Assembly: GCF_004310295.1 (NCBI RefSeq) | Contig: NZ_SISB01000006.1 | Span: 1 to 64,000 of the forward strand | Source: Pseudomonas sp. BGI-2 | Lineage (GTDB): Bacteria > Pseudomonadota > Gammaproteobacteria > Pseudomonadales > Pseudomonadaceae | Length of the DNA stretch: 64,000 nt | Reading direction: 5' to 3' | Shown here: positions 1 through 7,500 of the stretch, one piece after another | Numbering within the stretch: the stretch's first letter is position 1 | Layout of the letters: every line of letters begins with the position of its first letter | Translations under genes and position numbers: made by a program | The notes under the pieces: generated by a model | Databases searched by the model: none | The model's input: the letters and a program-made list of their open reading frames with translations, nothing else | Told to the model about the DNA's origin: nothing

Positions 1-121
1 TGGTGGGGCTGGGAGGTGGGGGAGTTTATCAGGAATGAGTCTACCGGGTCAGACAAGTCCCGATGCGATGCATCGGGCGTTGGGGTGAAACAGATGTAAG
101 TCTATTTCAGGACTACACAGT

Positions 122-521
122 TCACAGGTCATCCAGATCAGGGAAGTAGAGCCTGCCAACAATCCAGGGTTCTACGATATCGTTGCGCATCGTACGCAGA
201 AACGAACCCCATTCTCCGCGATTGTGAGCATCCGAGTCAGTATTCATCTCTGAAGTCGTAGGCATAGATGAGCCAGAAATCATTATCGGCGTCATCAACA
301 AGAGCGGTGCGATAGTACTGGCGATTGATTTTTGCCCAGCGAGTTTGTGTCACTTCTGTACTGGCGAGGTGGATATGATGCATTTCGCTCAGGTCGAGCT
401 TCTCGTCTCTACCAAAAATCGCGGGTAGATCGCCGAATAGTTTGTAGTTGTAGAGCTGTGTGGCGATGGTTTCCCAATGTTTTACTTTTTCAAAGACTGC
501 AGCAATTTTGACTGCCGGCAT
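122..521 (-). pseudogene. YafO-type mRNA interferase toxin, frameshifted near its C-terminus
   Basis: The first 94 codons read as a YafO-family toxin: the segment LPAIFGRDEKLD followed by HIHLAS, and a later FWLIYAYDFRDE, match what I recall of E. coli YafO, a ribosome-dependent mRNA interferase. The frame stops at TGA 237-239. Skipping one base there opens a second frame that continues DSDAHNRGEWGSFLRTM and VEPWIVGRLYFPDLDDL to a stop at 122-124, and this is typical of the family's C-terminal end. Joined, the product is about 132 residues, the length of E. coli YafO. I infer a one-base indel around 235-250. The upstream partner (528-675) is also frameshifted, so the pair looks decayed. An assembly error is the alternative. 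Confidence 0.72.
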
Positions 522-527
522 CCAGGC

Positions 528-675
528 CTACTTTGTAATAGGAAGCTTGCCAGTGATCACAAATGTATCGAACACGTTTTGCCCATCACGTGCTGCTTCC
601 CGAACATCCAGGAACGTCAGTTCTTTATGAGTGACCTTTCTGCGGGGCTTGTCGGTTTTTTTTTGTGGTGGCCAT
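528..675 (-). pseudogene. putative antitoxin partner of the YafO-type toxin, interrupted at an A9 run
   Basis: Upstream of the toxin, ATG at 675 has a GGAGG ribosome binding site 5 bases before it. The frame from this ATG runs M-A-T-T-K-K and then hits a nine-A run (656-664 on the minus strand), after which it soon terminates. One A fewer gives a 48-residue basic protein containing KELTFLDVREAARDGQNVF and ending KLPITK, with its stop (528-530) six bases before the toxin ATG. That spacing and order fit a type II antitoxin, but I do not recognise the family and it does not resemble the Phd-like YafN. No ATG, GTG or TTG exists in the continuing frame before the run. Confidence 0.55.
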
Positions 676-1072
676 CGGAGCCTCCGAAGGATGTGTATTC
701 ATGCTGACCAGCTTATGTGATTGATGGTGTCCGGGCAAACCGCAAAAGCGGTAGGCGGGGTTACTTTTTCCTGCCAGCTTCCATTCGTCCAGGGCCGAAG
801 GAGTTGCCTTGCGAGCTGGTTCTGTGACGGGCGGTTTTGACTACAGGCCTCGTAAAAGAAGCGCAGCAATGGGTAGGAATACGGACGATTCCTAGTGTCG
901 TGTAGGATGTGAACGTTTGTCTGGTGGAACGCCCATTATTTTGCATCAAAAAGCCGCCATAGCTGAACCAATGCTGTCGCCCAGCCAGGTTTCATAATGT
1001 CTGACGAATTCTCAGCCTAGGATAAGGAGCAACGGTCCTATCACCACGCGCCCAACCCCCAGGAACCTGAAA
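676..1072. other. 396-base stretch without a supported gene
   Basis: No reading frame here looks like a real protein on either strand. A 62-codon minus-strand frame (761-949) is rich in Thr, Arg and Ser, has no ribosome binding site I can see and lacks family features. The minus-strand promoter of the antitoxin/toxin pair should lie in the part nearest 676, but I cannot pick out convincing -35 and -10 hexamers. Confidence 0.4.
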
Positions 1073-1274
1073 ATGATCTCAAACCTTTTGAAAGTCGTGA
1101 TGATCACCAGCGCTTTGCTGCTAAGCGCCTGCTCAGGCGTCAGCACCAGCACCTGTTTTTCAGAAGGCTGCCAATCGTTCGATGGTCATGGTGCCAACAG
1201 AGTTGAACCTTGGCGGGAGTGCGATCGGTAGCAGTTTTAGCGAGTACAGCTCGGGGTTGCTGCACGAAGACTAA
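1073..1274 (+). pseudogene. small lipoprotein gene with a frameshift
   Basis: The frame starting at ATG 1073 encodes a lipoprotein signal peptide: a hydrophobic stretch VVMITSALLLSACSG with lipobox LLSAC. It ends early at TAG 1229-1231. The +1 frame opens just after the signal peptide and reads KAANRSMVMVPTELNLGG then AIGSSFSEYSSGLLHED to TAA 1272-1274, which looks like a natural mature sequence rather than a shadow. A one-base indel between about 1125 and 1160, a region of repeated AGCACC units, would join them into about 66 residues. The function is unknown. Confidence 0.5.
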
Positions 1275-1277
1275 GGT

Positions 1278-1313
1278 GTGACGTAACGGCGGAAGATGTT
1301 TCCGCCGGGTCAC
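1278..1313 (+). terminator. hairpin after the broken lipoprotein gene
   Basis: CGGCGGAA at 1287-1294 pairs with TTCCGCCG at 1300-1307, extended by an outer GTGAC/GTCAC pair. There is no clear T run after it, so it may be a weak terminator or only a palindrome. Confidence 0.35.
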
Positions 1314-1347
1314 GTTGTTGCCTAATGCATTGCGAGTGCTGAGTTGG

Positions 1348-1391
1348 CGACTGCTTCGCAGCCGGACGCAGGCTTCGCCAGCTGCTACAGG
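1348..1391 (+). repeat. half of an intergenic palindromic repeat
   Basis: The segment GACTGCTTCGCAGCCGGACG, followed by GCAGGCTTCGCCAGCTGCTA, resembles one arm of the long inverted repeat at 57098-57247. It sits directly downstream (minus strand) of the periplasmic binding protein gene. Only one arm is seen. Confidence 0.4.
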
Positions 1392-1408
1392 GGATTTATG
1401 CGCGGCTG

Positions 1409-2194
1409 CTATTTGGAATCAGGCGTTGCTATCCACTGGCCCAAAACGTTCTGATAGTTGCCGGTCACTTTGGCCAGGTGCAGCCATTGGTCAACATATA
1501 TCTTCCAGGTCATGTCGTCACGGGGCAGCAGATAGGCCTTCTCACCGTACTGCATAAACTGGCTCGGGTTAACCGCACACAGCCCGGGTTTAAGTTTTTG
1601 CTGATACAACGCCTCCGACGCATCGGTAATCATCACGTCAGCCTTCTTATCCAGCAGCTCCTGAAAGATCGTCACGTTGTCGTGAAGGCTCAATTGCGCC
1701 TTGGGCAGAAACGCGTGAACAAACGCTTCGTTGGTGCCACCGGCCGGTTCAACCAAACGAACCGAAGGCTGGTTGATTTGTTCGACGGTCTGGTACAGCG
1801 CCTGATCTTCGCAGCGCACTAACGGGATCTTGCCGTCGACATCCAGTGTGGTGCTGAAGAAGGCTTTTTTCTGGCGTTCCAGGGTGACCGAGATGCCGCC
1901 AACGCCGATGTCGCACTTGCCGGCCAGCATGTCGGGCATCAGGGTTTTCCAGGTGGTCTGCACCCATTCAACTTTGACGCCCAGGCTGTCGGCCAGTGAG
2001 CGAGCCATGGCGATGTCGATGCCCGAGTATTCGCCGTCCTCGGCTTTGAAGGTATAGGGTTTGTAATCGCCGGTTGTGCATACGCGCAGTTGGCCTTGCT
2101 GGATGACGCTGTCCAGATGCGATGGCTCTGCCTGAGCGGCAAACGACAGAGCGAACAGACCACCGAGCATGATTTTGCTTTTTATGTTTTTCAT
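1409..2194 (-). CDS. PheC-like periplasmic substrate-binding protein / cyclohexadienyl dehydratase family
   Basis: The 261-residue protein has a Sec signal peptide ending FAAQA and a type-2 periplasmic binding fold. It resembles P. aeruginosa PheC (periplasmic cyclohexadienyl dehydratase, prephenate/arogenate to phenylpyruvate/phenylalanine) as I recall it: RVCTTGDYKPYTF, DIGVGGISVTLERQ, PAGGTNEAF, DNVTIFQELLDKKAD, ITDASEA, EKAYLLPRDD, VDQWLHLA. The family also contains plain amino-acid-binding proteins of ABC systems, and sequence alone does not separate the two; no permease or ATPase gene is adjacent. I chose ATG 2194, at MKNIKSKIMLGG, because the signal peptide starts there. The in-frame extension to 2290 has no plausible function. 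It lies 46 bases after the PAS kinase gene on the same strand and may be co-transcribed. Confidence 0.8.
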   Translation of the reverse strand: MKNIKSKIMLGGLFALSFAAQAEPSHLDSVIQQGQLRVCTTGDYKPYTFKAEDGEYSGIDIAMARSLADSLGVKVEWVQTTWKTLMPDMLAGKCDIGVGGISVTLERQKKAFFSTTLDVDGKIPLVRCEDQALYQTVEQINQPSVRLVEPAGGTNEAFVHAFLPKAQLSLHDNVTIFQELLDKKADVMITDASEALYQQKLKPGLCAVNPSQFMQYGEKAYLLPRDDMTWKIYVDQWLHLAKVTGNYQNVLGQWIATPDSK

Positions 2195-2240
2195 TGTTAT
2201 CCGGCTTCCATGATGGACTTGATAGTTCTCGGCGTAGCGT

Positions 2241-3422
2241 TTAAGGCGCAGCGGCCCCCAACGGAAAATAAACACTAAACACTGTCCCACCCTCCAGGCT
2301 CGAACTCACCGAAACATCCCCGCCATGCGCCTTGGCGATTTCCCTGACGATAAACAATCCCAGCCCCACACTGCGCACATCACTGTCCGTCTCCGTGCCA
2401 CGAGTCATCGGTTCAAACAGCACCGCCATCAACGACTCCGGAATAACCGGTCCGTGGTTTTGCACCGACACAACGGCCTGATCGTCTTTCAGTCGCGAAG
2501 AAATGGTAATCGGCTGCTGCAAATCGCCATAAGCCACGCTATTGGCGACCAGGTTGCCAATGATTTGCTGGACCCGATCAGCATCCAGGTGCGCGCTGCC
2601 GGTGCCGATGGACTGGTGCAGCAACGTCGCCTCAGGGAACGCTACGCGCAGCTCATCAACGCTGTGGCTGACGAAGGAATGCAAGTCCAGCGACGTAAGA
2701 GAAATCCCGATGCCGCGTCCGACTCTGGCCAGCGCGAAGTCCAGCAGGTCGGCGATCATGCGTTGCGCACGTTCCGCCGATTGGCTGATGTGGCCGAGCA
2801 TCTTGGTTTCTTTGGCGGTGCGTTGTCCTCGGGCGAGGATGTCGGAGGCCATTTTAATTGCGGTCAGCGGGTTTTTCAGGTCGTGGCTGACGATGGCGAC
2901 CATTTGTTCGGCGAAGGAGGCGCGGCGTTTGGCTTTTTCGTAGGCCAGGTTCAGTTGGGTCTGAGCTTCGAGAAGGGCGGCATCGGCGGCGGTCTTTTTG
3001 GTCAACAGGTCCTCAGCGAGTTTTCGGGCGTTGAGCAGTTCGCGCTCGTACTTGTCGCGGTCGGTGGTGCCGAACAGCGCCAGTTCATAAAACGTACCGC
3101 TGGCGTGCTCGCGTCTCACGCCGTTGAGCAGCATGGTGACGATCCGTTTGTCCTGGTGAACCAGATCGAGTTTCACCTCGGCCACGGAGCCTTGCATTTG
3201 CATCAGCGGCGCCCAGTGGGTTTGATGAAAAATGCGTCCGCCCATGGTCAGCAGGTCTTGAAAGCGCCGGCCGATCAATGCTTGGGCATCGAAGCCGATC
3301 CAGTTGCTGAACGTCTGATTGCTGCGCAGGATCGTGCCGTCCTCTTTCGTCACCACTAATCCGCAAGGCGCACCTTCGAATAGCGTCTGCGGGTCGGGCA
3401 GTGACGGATCATCGGTCGGCAT
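2241..3422 (-). CDS. PAS-domain sensor histidine kinase coupled to an RsbQ-like hydrolase
   Basis: The 393-residue soluble kinase has an N-terminal PAS domain (about 10-130; LFEGAPCGLVVTKEDGTI, then GGRIFHQTHWAPL), a coiled linker (about 135-185), a HisKA phosphoacceptor box VSHDLKNPLTAI with its histidine, and an HATPase_c domain with N box NLVANSVAYG and G box SVGLGLFIVREIAKAHGG. There are no membrane segments. ATG 3422 overlaps the end of the hydrolase gene by 14 bases, so the two are probably translationally coupled. In Bacillus, RsbQ works with the PAS domain of the phosphatase RsbP; here the PAS domain is joined to a kinase instead, and I infer the hydrolase feeds this PAS domain. No response regulator gene is nearby. 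Confidence 0.85.
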   Translation of the reverse strand: MPTDDPSLPDPQTLFEGAPCGLVVTKEDGTILRSNQTFSNWIGFDAQALIGRRFQDLLTMGGRIFHQTHWAPLMQMQGSVAEVKLDLVHQDKRIVTMLLNGVRREHASGTFYELALFGTTDRDKYERELLNARKLAEDLLTKKTAADAALLEAQTQLNLAYEKAKRRASFAEQMVAIVSHDLKNPLTAIKMASDILARGQRTAKETKMLGHISQSAERAQRMIADLLDFALARVGRGIGISLTSLDLHSFVSHSVDELRVAFPEATLLHQSIGTGSAHLDADRVQQIIGNLVANSVAYGDLQQPITISSRLKDDQAVVSVQNHGPVIPESLMAVLFEPMTRGTETDSDVRSVGLGLFIVREIAKAHGGDVSVSSSLEGGTVFSVYFPLGAAAP

Positions 3423-4227
3423 GAGCGCCCACCCACGGCGACAGGAAGCTGTCCATGGCTTCGGAACAGGCACTCGGCGCACTCATGTGCGGGCAGTGGC
3501 CGACGTTGGCCACCAGGCAAAGCGTGCTGTTGGGGAGTGCGGTGTGCAGGTATTCGCCCACGACGATCGGGGCGATAAGGTCGTCGGTGGATTGCAGAAT
3601 CAGGGTCGGGGTGGTCAGGCCCGCGATGTCTTTGCGGTTGTCCGACATGAACGTTACCCGCGCAAACTGCTTGGCGATCTCGGGTTCGGTGCGGCAGAAA
3701 CTGTTGGTGAGTTCTTCGCCGAGCGCCGGTTGCCCGGGTGCGCCCATGATCACCGGGGCCATCGTGCTGGACCAGCCGAGGTAGTTGCTGTCGAGGGTGT
3801 CGAGCAGTGAGTGGATGTCTTCTAGTTTGAATCCGCCCACGTAGTTGTCGGAATCGATGTAGCAAGGCGAAGGACCAATCATGACGTGGGCGGCGATGTT
3901 GCCGGGGGACTGACGATCCGCCAGGACACCAACCATGGCGCTGACGGAGTGACCCACTAGAATCACCGGGCCGCTGGCGAACTGATCGATTATTTCGCCC
4001 AGGTCCTGGGCATATCCGGCCAGTGAATTGTATTTTTCTTTTTCGTAGGCATCGAGATCCGACTGCCCTGCACCGACTAGGTCATACAAAACAACGTTGA
4101 AACGACCGGTAAAGTTGTCAACGAGATAGCGCCACATGGTTTGATCGCAGCCGAAGCCATGGGAGAAGATCAGCGTTGCCGGACCGTTGCCCATCACTTT
4201 TACGTTGTTGCGATGTTGAAGGTCCAT
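3409..4227 (-). CDS. RsbQ/D14-like alpha/beta hydrolase
   Basis: The 272-residue protein has a single alpha/beta hydrolase domain with no signal peptide. The oxyanion region FSHGFGCDQTMW, nucleophile elbow GHSVSAM (Ser94), an acidic residue in QSTDDLIAP (Asp215 or 216) and histidine in NVGHCPHMSAP (His244) fit the RsbQ/KAI2/D14 family, whose hydrophobic pocket binds or cleaves a small ligand. In B. subtilis RsbQ is needed for energy-stress signalling through the PAS domain of RsbP. This gene is first of a minus-strand set and its last codons overlap the PAS kinase start, which supports a role in supplying or sensing a signal for that kinase. The substrate is unknown. Confidence 0.85.
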   Translation of the reverse strand: MDLQHRNNVKVMGNGPATLIFSHGFGCDQTMWRYLVDNFTGRFNVVLYDLVGAGQSDLDAYEKEKYNSLAGYAQDLGEIIDQFASGPVILVGHSVSAMVGVLADRQSPGNIAAHVMIGPSPCYIDSDNYVGGFKLEDIHSLLDTLDSNYLGWSSTMAPVIMGAPGQPALGEELTNSFCRTEPEIAKQFARVTFMSDNRKDIAGLTTPTLILQSTDDLIAPIVVGEYLHTALPNSTLCLVANVGHCPHMSAPSACSEAMDSFLSPWVGAHADR

Positions 4228-4316
4228 GCGTGTCTTCCCGGGCGGGCCAAGTGTGTTTTGGCATCCGAGGGAGTTTAGATAGTCGCGGGCATCAGGTCAC
4301 GCGTTGCTACATGGAA

Positions 4317-4343
4317 AGAGGGCGCCCTGATGAGGCGCCCTCT
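4317..4343 (-). terminator. hairpin downstream of the small L,D-transpeptidase gene
   Basis: AGAGGGCGCC at 4317-4326 pairs perfectly with GGCGCCCTCT at 4334-4343 across a 7-base loop. On the minus strand it is followed by TTTCC, so it is a plausible weak terminator for the gene ending at 4371. Confidence 0.55.
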
Positions 4344-4370
4344 GTTATTTACAGGACAGGTTCACGATGT

Positions 4371-5075
4371 TCACTTGCGGACAGTCGTTTTCGATGCAGA
4401 CGCCACGGTGCCGCTGCCACAATTGATATACGAAGAAGACTTCAGCCAACGCTGATCCGGATAGTAAGAAAACAACAGCTGCCCGCCCTTCATCGAATCA
4501 ATCAGCCGACGAGCAACCGCCGGCCGTACCGCCGGGCAGCCGAGGCTTCTGCCAATCCGCCCATTCGCACGGGCCAGGACCGGACTCACATAAGGCGCGC
4601 CATGAATCACGATTGCGCGGTCAAAGGCGTTGTCATTGAAACCCGGCTCCAGGCCTTCCATGCGCAGCGAGTAACCGTTCTGCCCGACATAACTTGACTG
4701 TGTGCGATACAAGCCGAGACTGGTAGCGAAGCTTTCGTTTTGGTTGGAGAAGTTGACTGCCATGTTCTCGCCGCTGTTTCGACCGTGAGCCACCAGTTCA
4801 TGAAACAGCAATTTGCGCTTCTTTAAATCGAACACCCAGAGGCGCTGTTCGGTCGAAGGCAGGGAATAGTCGATGACCGCAAGCCTTTGGGCTGGCGCTT
4901 TGCCTTGAGCGATGCTGCATTGCGAGGCGCGAACGGCGAGGTTAATGACGTTGGCGTTAGCCTTCGGAGCCGCTTTGATGAGGGCTGCCGCGAGCGAATC
5001 GGCGTAGGCTGACGGTACGGACATTGCAGTCAGTAGCAGGGCCGATAATAGATAGCCAAAACGTAGTAGCGCCAT
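4371..5075 (-). CDS. murein L,D-transpeptidase catalytic domain family protein (YkuD_2 type)
   Basis: The 234-residue exported protein has a signal peptide ending PSAYA and then a YkuD_2-like domain. The catalytic region is visible: His158 in VIHGAPYVSP and Cys180 in GRSLGCPAVRP. Proteins of this family are thought to act on peptidoglycan stem peptides in the periplasm; the exact reaction of this class is not settled. The gene is divergent from the large L,D-transpeptidase at 5157, with 81 bases between the starts, so the two probably share a promoter region and a cell-wall role. Confidence 0.85.
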   Translation of the reverse strand: MALLRFGYLLSALLLTAMSVPSAYADSLAAALIKAAPKANANVINLAVRASQCSIAQGKAPAQRLAVIDYSLPSTEQRLWVFDLKKRKLLFHELVAHGRNSGENMAVNFSNQNESFATSLGLYRTQSSYVGQNGYSLRMEGLEPGFNDNAFDRAIVIHGAPYVSPVLARANGRIGRSLGCPAVRPAVARRLIDSMKGGQLLFSYYPDQRWLKSSSYINCGSGTVASASKTTVRK

Positions 5076-5156
5076 ATAGATGTCTCATCATGTTAAGTTC
5101 GAGTCTAGCAGTGTGTTGAAAGCCAGGCGTTGAATGCGGGAGATTAGGGATTATTC

Positions 5157-6917
5157 ATGGTGCTTTTAACAAGGTTATTCGTCATAAGCCGCGTATTTTT
5201 TATGGGCTTTCTGATCAGCGGCACAGCGCTCGCGGAAACTTCGCCGATTGAGCCGACAACTGCGCCAACCTCCATAATCGAGGCAGCAGCGGACGATAAC
5301 GTCGGGCAAGCGATTCAGACCTCGCTTGAGCCGCTGAAAACCGCGTTTCCACCGCTGCTCACTGGACCTCGTCATCGGCGAGTGGATGTCAGTCGTCTGG
5401 TCATGGATTTTTATACGCGCCGTGACTATCGCGCGGCGTGGACGAATGACAGCGATGTCGCGCAATTGATTGCCAGCCTGAACGCGACTGAGGCCGATGG
5501 TCTGACCCCGGCGGATTTTCATATCGATGAATTGATCCGGTCGCAGACTACGATGCAGACAACGCCGGTAACGCCCGAGCAACGGGCGGCTTTTGATTTG
5601 GCGACCACGCATACTTTCATCACCGCGCTGCTGCAGTTGCGCCGCGGCAAGGTTGATCCTTCGCGGCTCGACATTCACTGGAACTTTGATTCGAATGGCG
5701 TCGATCCACGTGACGACGTCAATGCCTTCTTCGCTGCGCTCGACAATCACGACGTGGCCAAGGCGTTTGCTCAAGCGCCGCCACAAGAAGCGGTGTACGT
5801 CGGTTTGCGTCAGGCCCTGGCGCAACTGCGCGGTATCAGGGACCGGGGCGGTTGGCCGAAAGTGGTTGTCGACCATTCACTCAAACCGGGCATGGACGAA
5901 CCGGCCGTCGCGCAGTTGCGCGCGAGGATGGTCGCGGCAGGTTTTCTCGATCCACGATTGATCCACGGCACGAAGTACGACGGCGCCGTCACCGCAGCGG
6001 TGAAAAAGTATCAAAACGAGCAATACCTTGGCGCGGACGGCATGGCAGGGGCGACAACACTGGCGGCATTGAATGTGCCTGTGGATGCGCGAATCGATCA
6101 AGTCCGGGTGAATATGGAGCGGGCGCGTTGGCTGCTCTACAAACTCCAGGGCACGTTCGTCATCGTCGATATCGCCGGCTACAAGGTAGCGATGTACCGC
6201 GACGGTCTGCCAATCTGGCGATCCCGGGTGCAGGTCGGTAAAACAGCTCGCAATACGCCGATCTTCCAGGCGCAGATTACCTACATCACGTTTAACCCGA
6301 CCTGGACGGTGCCGCCAACGATCCTTAAGGAAGATATGCTGCCGAAGGTTCAGAGCAATCCCGGCTACCTCGCGGCCAACCGGATACGAGTGCTTGATCG
6401 CGAAGGCAATGTGCTCGATCCGTCGACCGTCGACTGGACCAACCCGCGCGGCCTCACATTGCGCCAGGATGCCGGGCCCGACAGCTCGCTGGGTCAAGTG
6501 GTGATCCGGTTTCCCAACGACTATGCGATTTACCTGCACGACACGCCGCATCGCGAGTTGTTCGCCAAAACCATCCGCGCGACCAGCTCGGGCTGCATAC
6601 GGGTGGAGAATCCGCTGCAACTGGTGGAGCTGTTGTTCAACGATCCGGTGCGCTGGAACAGCGATGGCATTCAAAAGCAGTTGGCCAGCGGCAAGACAGA
6701 AAACATTCGGCTGCCGGTGAAAGTGCCGGTGTTGTTGGCGTACTGGACCGTGGATTTGGGCAGCGACGGGCGGGTGGCGTTCAAGCCTGATGTGTATGGC
6801 TACGATGCGCCGGTATTACGGGCGTTGAACCGGCCGCCGCCGGTGCCAGTGCTGGATTTGCATTCGGCGGTGGGATCGGTGGGATCGGTGGTGGCGGCGG
6901 GGCCGGCGCGGCAGTAG
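5157..6917 (+). CDS. YcbB/LdtD-type L,D-transpeptidase with peptidoglycan-binding domain
   Basis: The 586-residue periplasmic enzyme forms 3-3 crosslinks between diaminopimelate residues. A signal peptide (about 1-26, ending GTALA) is followed by a scaffold domain (RRDYRAAWTNDSDVAQLI and later HTFITALLQLRRGKVDPS), a PG_binding_1 repeat (about 250-310, GFLDPRLIHGTKYDGAVTAA) and the YkuD catalytic domain (about 325-500) with HDTPHRELF and TSSGCIRVENP, whose Cys480 is the expected nucleophile. The length is near the E. coli YcbB size. The C-terminus ends in a low-complexity Pro/Val/Gly/Ala tail after residue 560. It is divergent from the small transpeptidase. Confidence 0.92.
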   Translation: MVLLTRLFVISRVFFMGFLISGTALAETSPIEPTTAPTSIIEAAADDNVGQAIQTSLEPLKTAFPPLLTGPRHRRVDVSRLVMDFYTRRDYRAAWTNDSDVAQLIASLNATEADGLTPADFHIDELIRSQTTMQTTPVTPEQRAAFDLATTHTFITALLQLRRGKVDPSRLDIHWNFDSNGVDPRDDVNAFFAALDNHDVAKAFAQAPPQEAVYVGLRQALAQLRGIRDRGGWPKVVVDHSLKPGMDEPAVAQLRARMVAAGFLDPRLIHGTKYDGAVTAAVKKYQNEQYLGADGMAGATTLAALNVPVDARIDQVRVNMERARWLLYKLQGTFVIVDIAGYKVAMYRDGLPIWRSRVQVGKTARNTPIFQAQITYITFNPTWTVPPTILKEDMLPKVQSNPGYLAANRIRVLDREGNVLDPSTVDWTNPRGLTLRQDAGPDSSLGQVVIRFPNDYAIYLHDTPHRELFAKTIRATSSGCIRVENPLQLVELLFNDPVRWNSDGIQKQLASGKTENIRLPVKVPVLLAYWTVDLGSDGRVAFKPDVYGYDAPVLRALNRPPPVPVLDLHSAVGSVGSVVAAGPARQ

Positions 6918-6974
6918 GGGAGTGGGCTTGATTTAATCAGTCCGCCCCCTTTCCCGGTTCTGGGTTCAGTCTCT

Positions 6975-7442
6975 CTAAAGCTCCAGCCCCTCTTGCACCA
7001 CCGCCAGCAGGTTATGCTCGGTCAACGCAACCGCATCCAGTTGCTGTCCGGCCTGCTCAATCGCCTGCAGCCACCAATGCGTCTCGCCATGCTCGTCCAC
7101 CGTGCGTAGCAGCGCGAGTTCTTTGCCTTTCGAGTGAATCTCGACACGCCCAGCGCCATCACCGGTGAAGCGCGCAACAGGGTCGAAGGTGATGCTGTGG
7201 TCATTGCCTTCGATAAGCAGTTGGTCGATCGCGTAGTCGTAAGTCGCACCCTCTGAATCGCACTCGAAGACATGCGTGGGATTACGCCGCAGAACCAGAC
7301 CCACCTCGGTCACCGGCAGCAGCCACGCCTTGATCTGCTCATACAACTCGTAGACTTGGCCGGGCCAGCTGTCGATCATCTGATCCGCGCTGGAAGGCTG
7401 GGTTTGTTTCAACTTCGCCGCAAGCTCGTCTGCCTTACTCAT
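6975..7442 (-). CDS. hypothetical protein of 155 residues
   Basis: I do not recognise the family. The product is acidic and cytoplasmic, with no signal peptide or membrane segment. It starts MSKADELAAKLKQ and contains WPGQVYELYEQIKAWL and THWWLQAIEQAGQQ. ATG 7442 fits better than the in-frame 7502, because the extra 20 residues are unlike a protein start and would overlap the next gene's 5' end. It is convergent with the transpeptidase gene (57 bases) and divergent from the diguanylate cyclase gene at 7501. Confidence 0.6.
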   Translation of the reverse strand: MSKADELAAKLKQTQPSSADQMIDSWPGQVYELYEQIKAWLLPVTEVGLVLRRNPTHVFECDSEGATYDYAIDQLLIEGNDHSITFDPVARFTGDGAGRVEIHSKGKELALLRTVDEHGETHWWLQAIEQAGQQLDAVALTEHNLLAVVQEGLEL

Positions 7443-7500
7443 TTCGATTCCCTGTCGTGATGTAAGAGTAATCGTAGCTCCTTCAACGCCATCCACCTTC

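Noticed and set aside
528..675. Programmed frameshifting at the A9 run as the normal way to make the antitoxin
   Set aside because: Kept only as an option in the finding: the toxin also carries an indel, so decay is simpler.
761..949. 62-codon minus-strand open frame upstream of the antitoxin
   Set aside because: Odd composition, no ribosome binding site and no relation to a known family.
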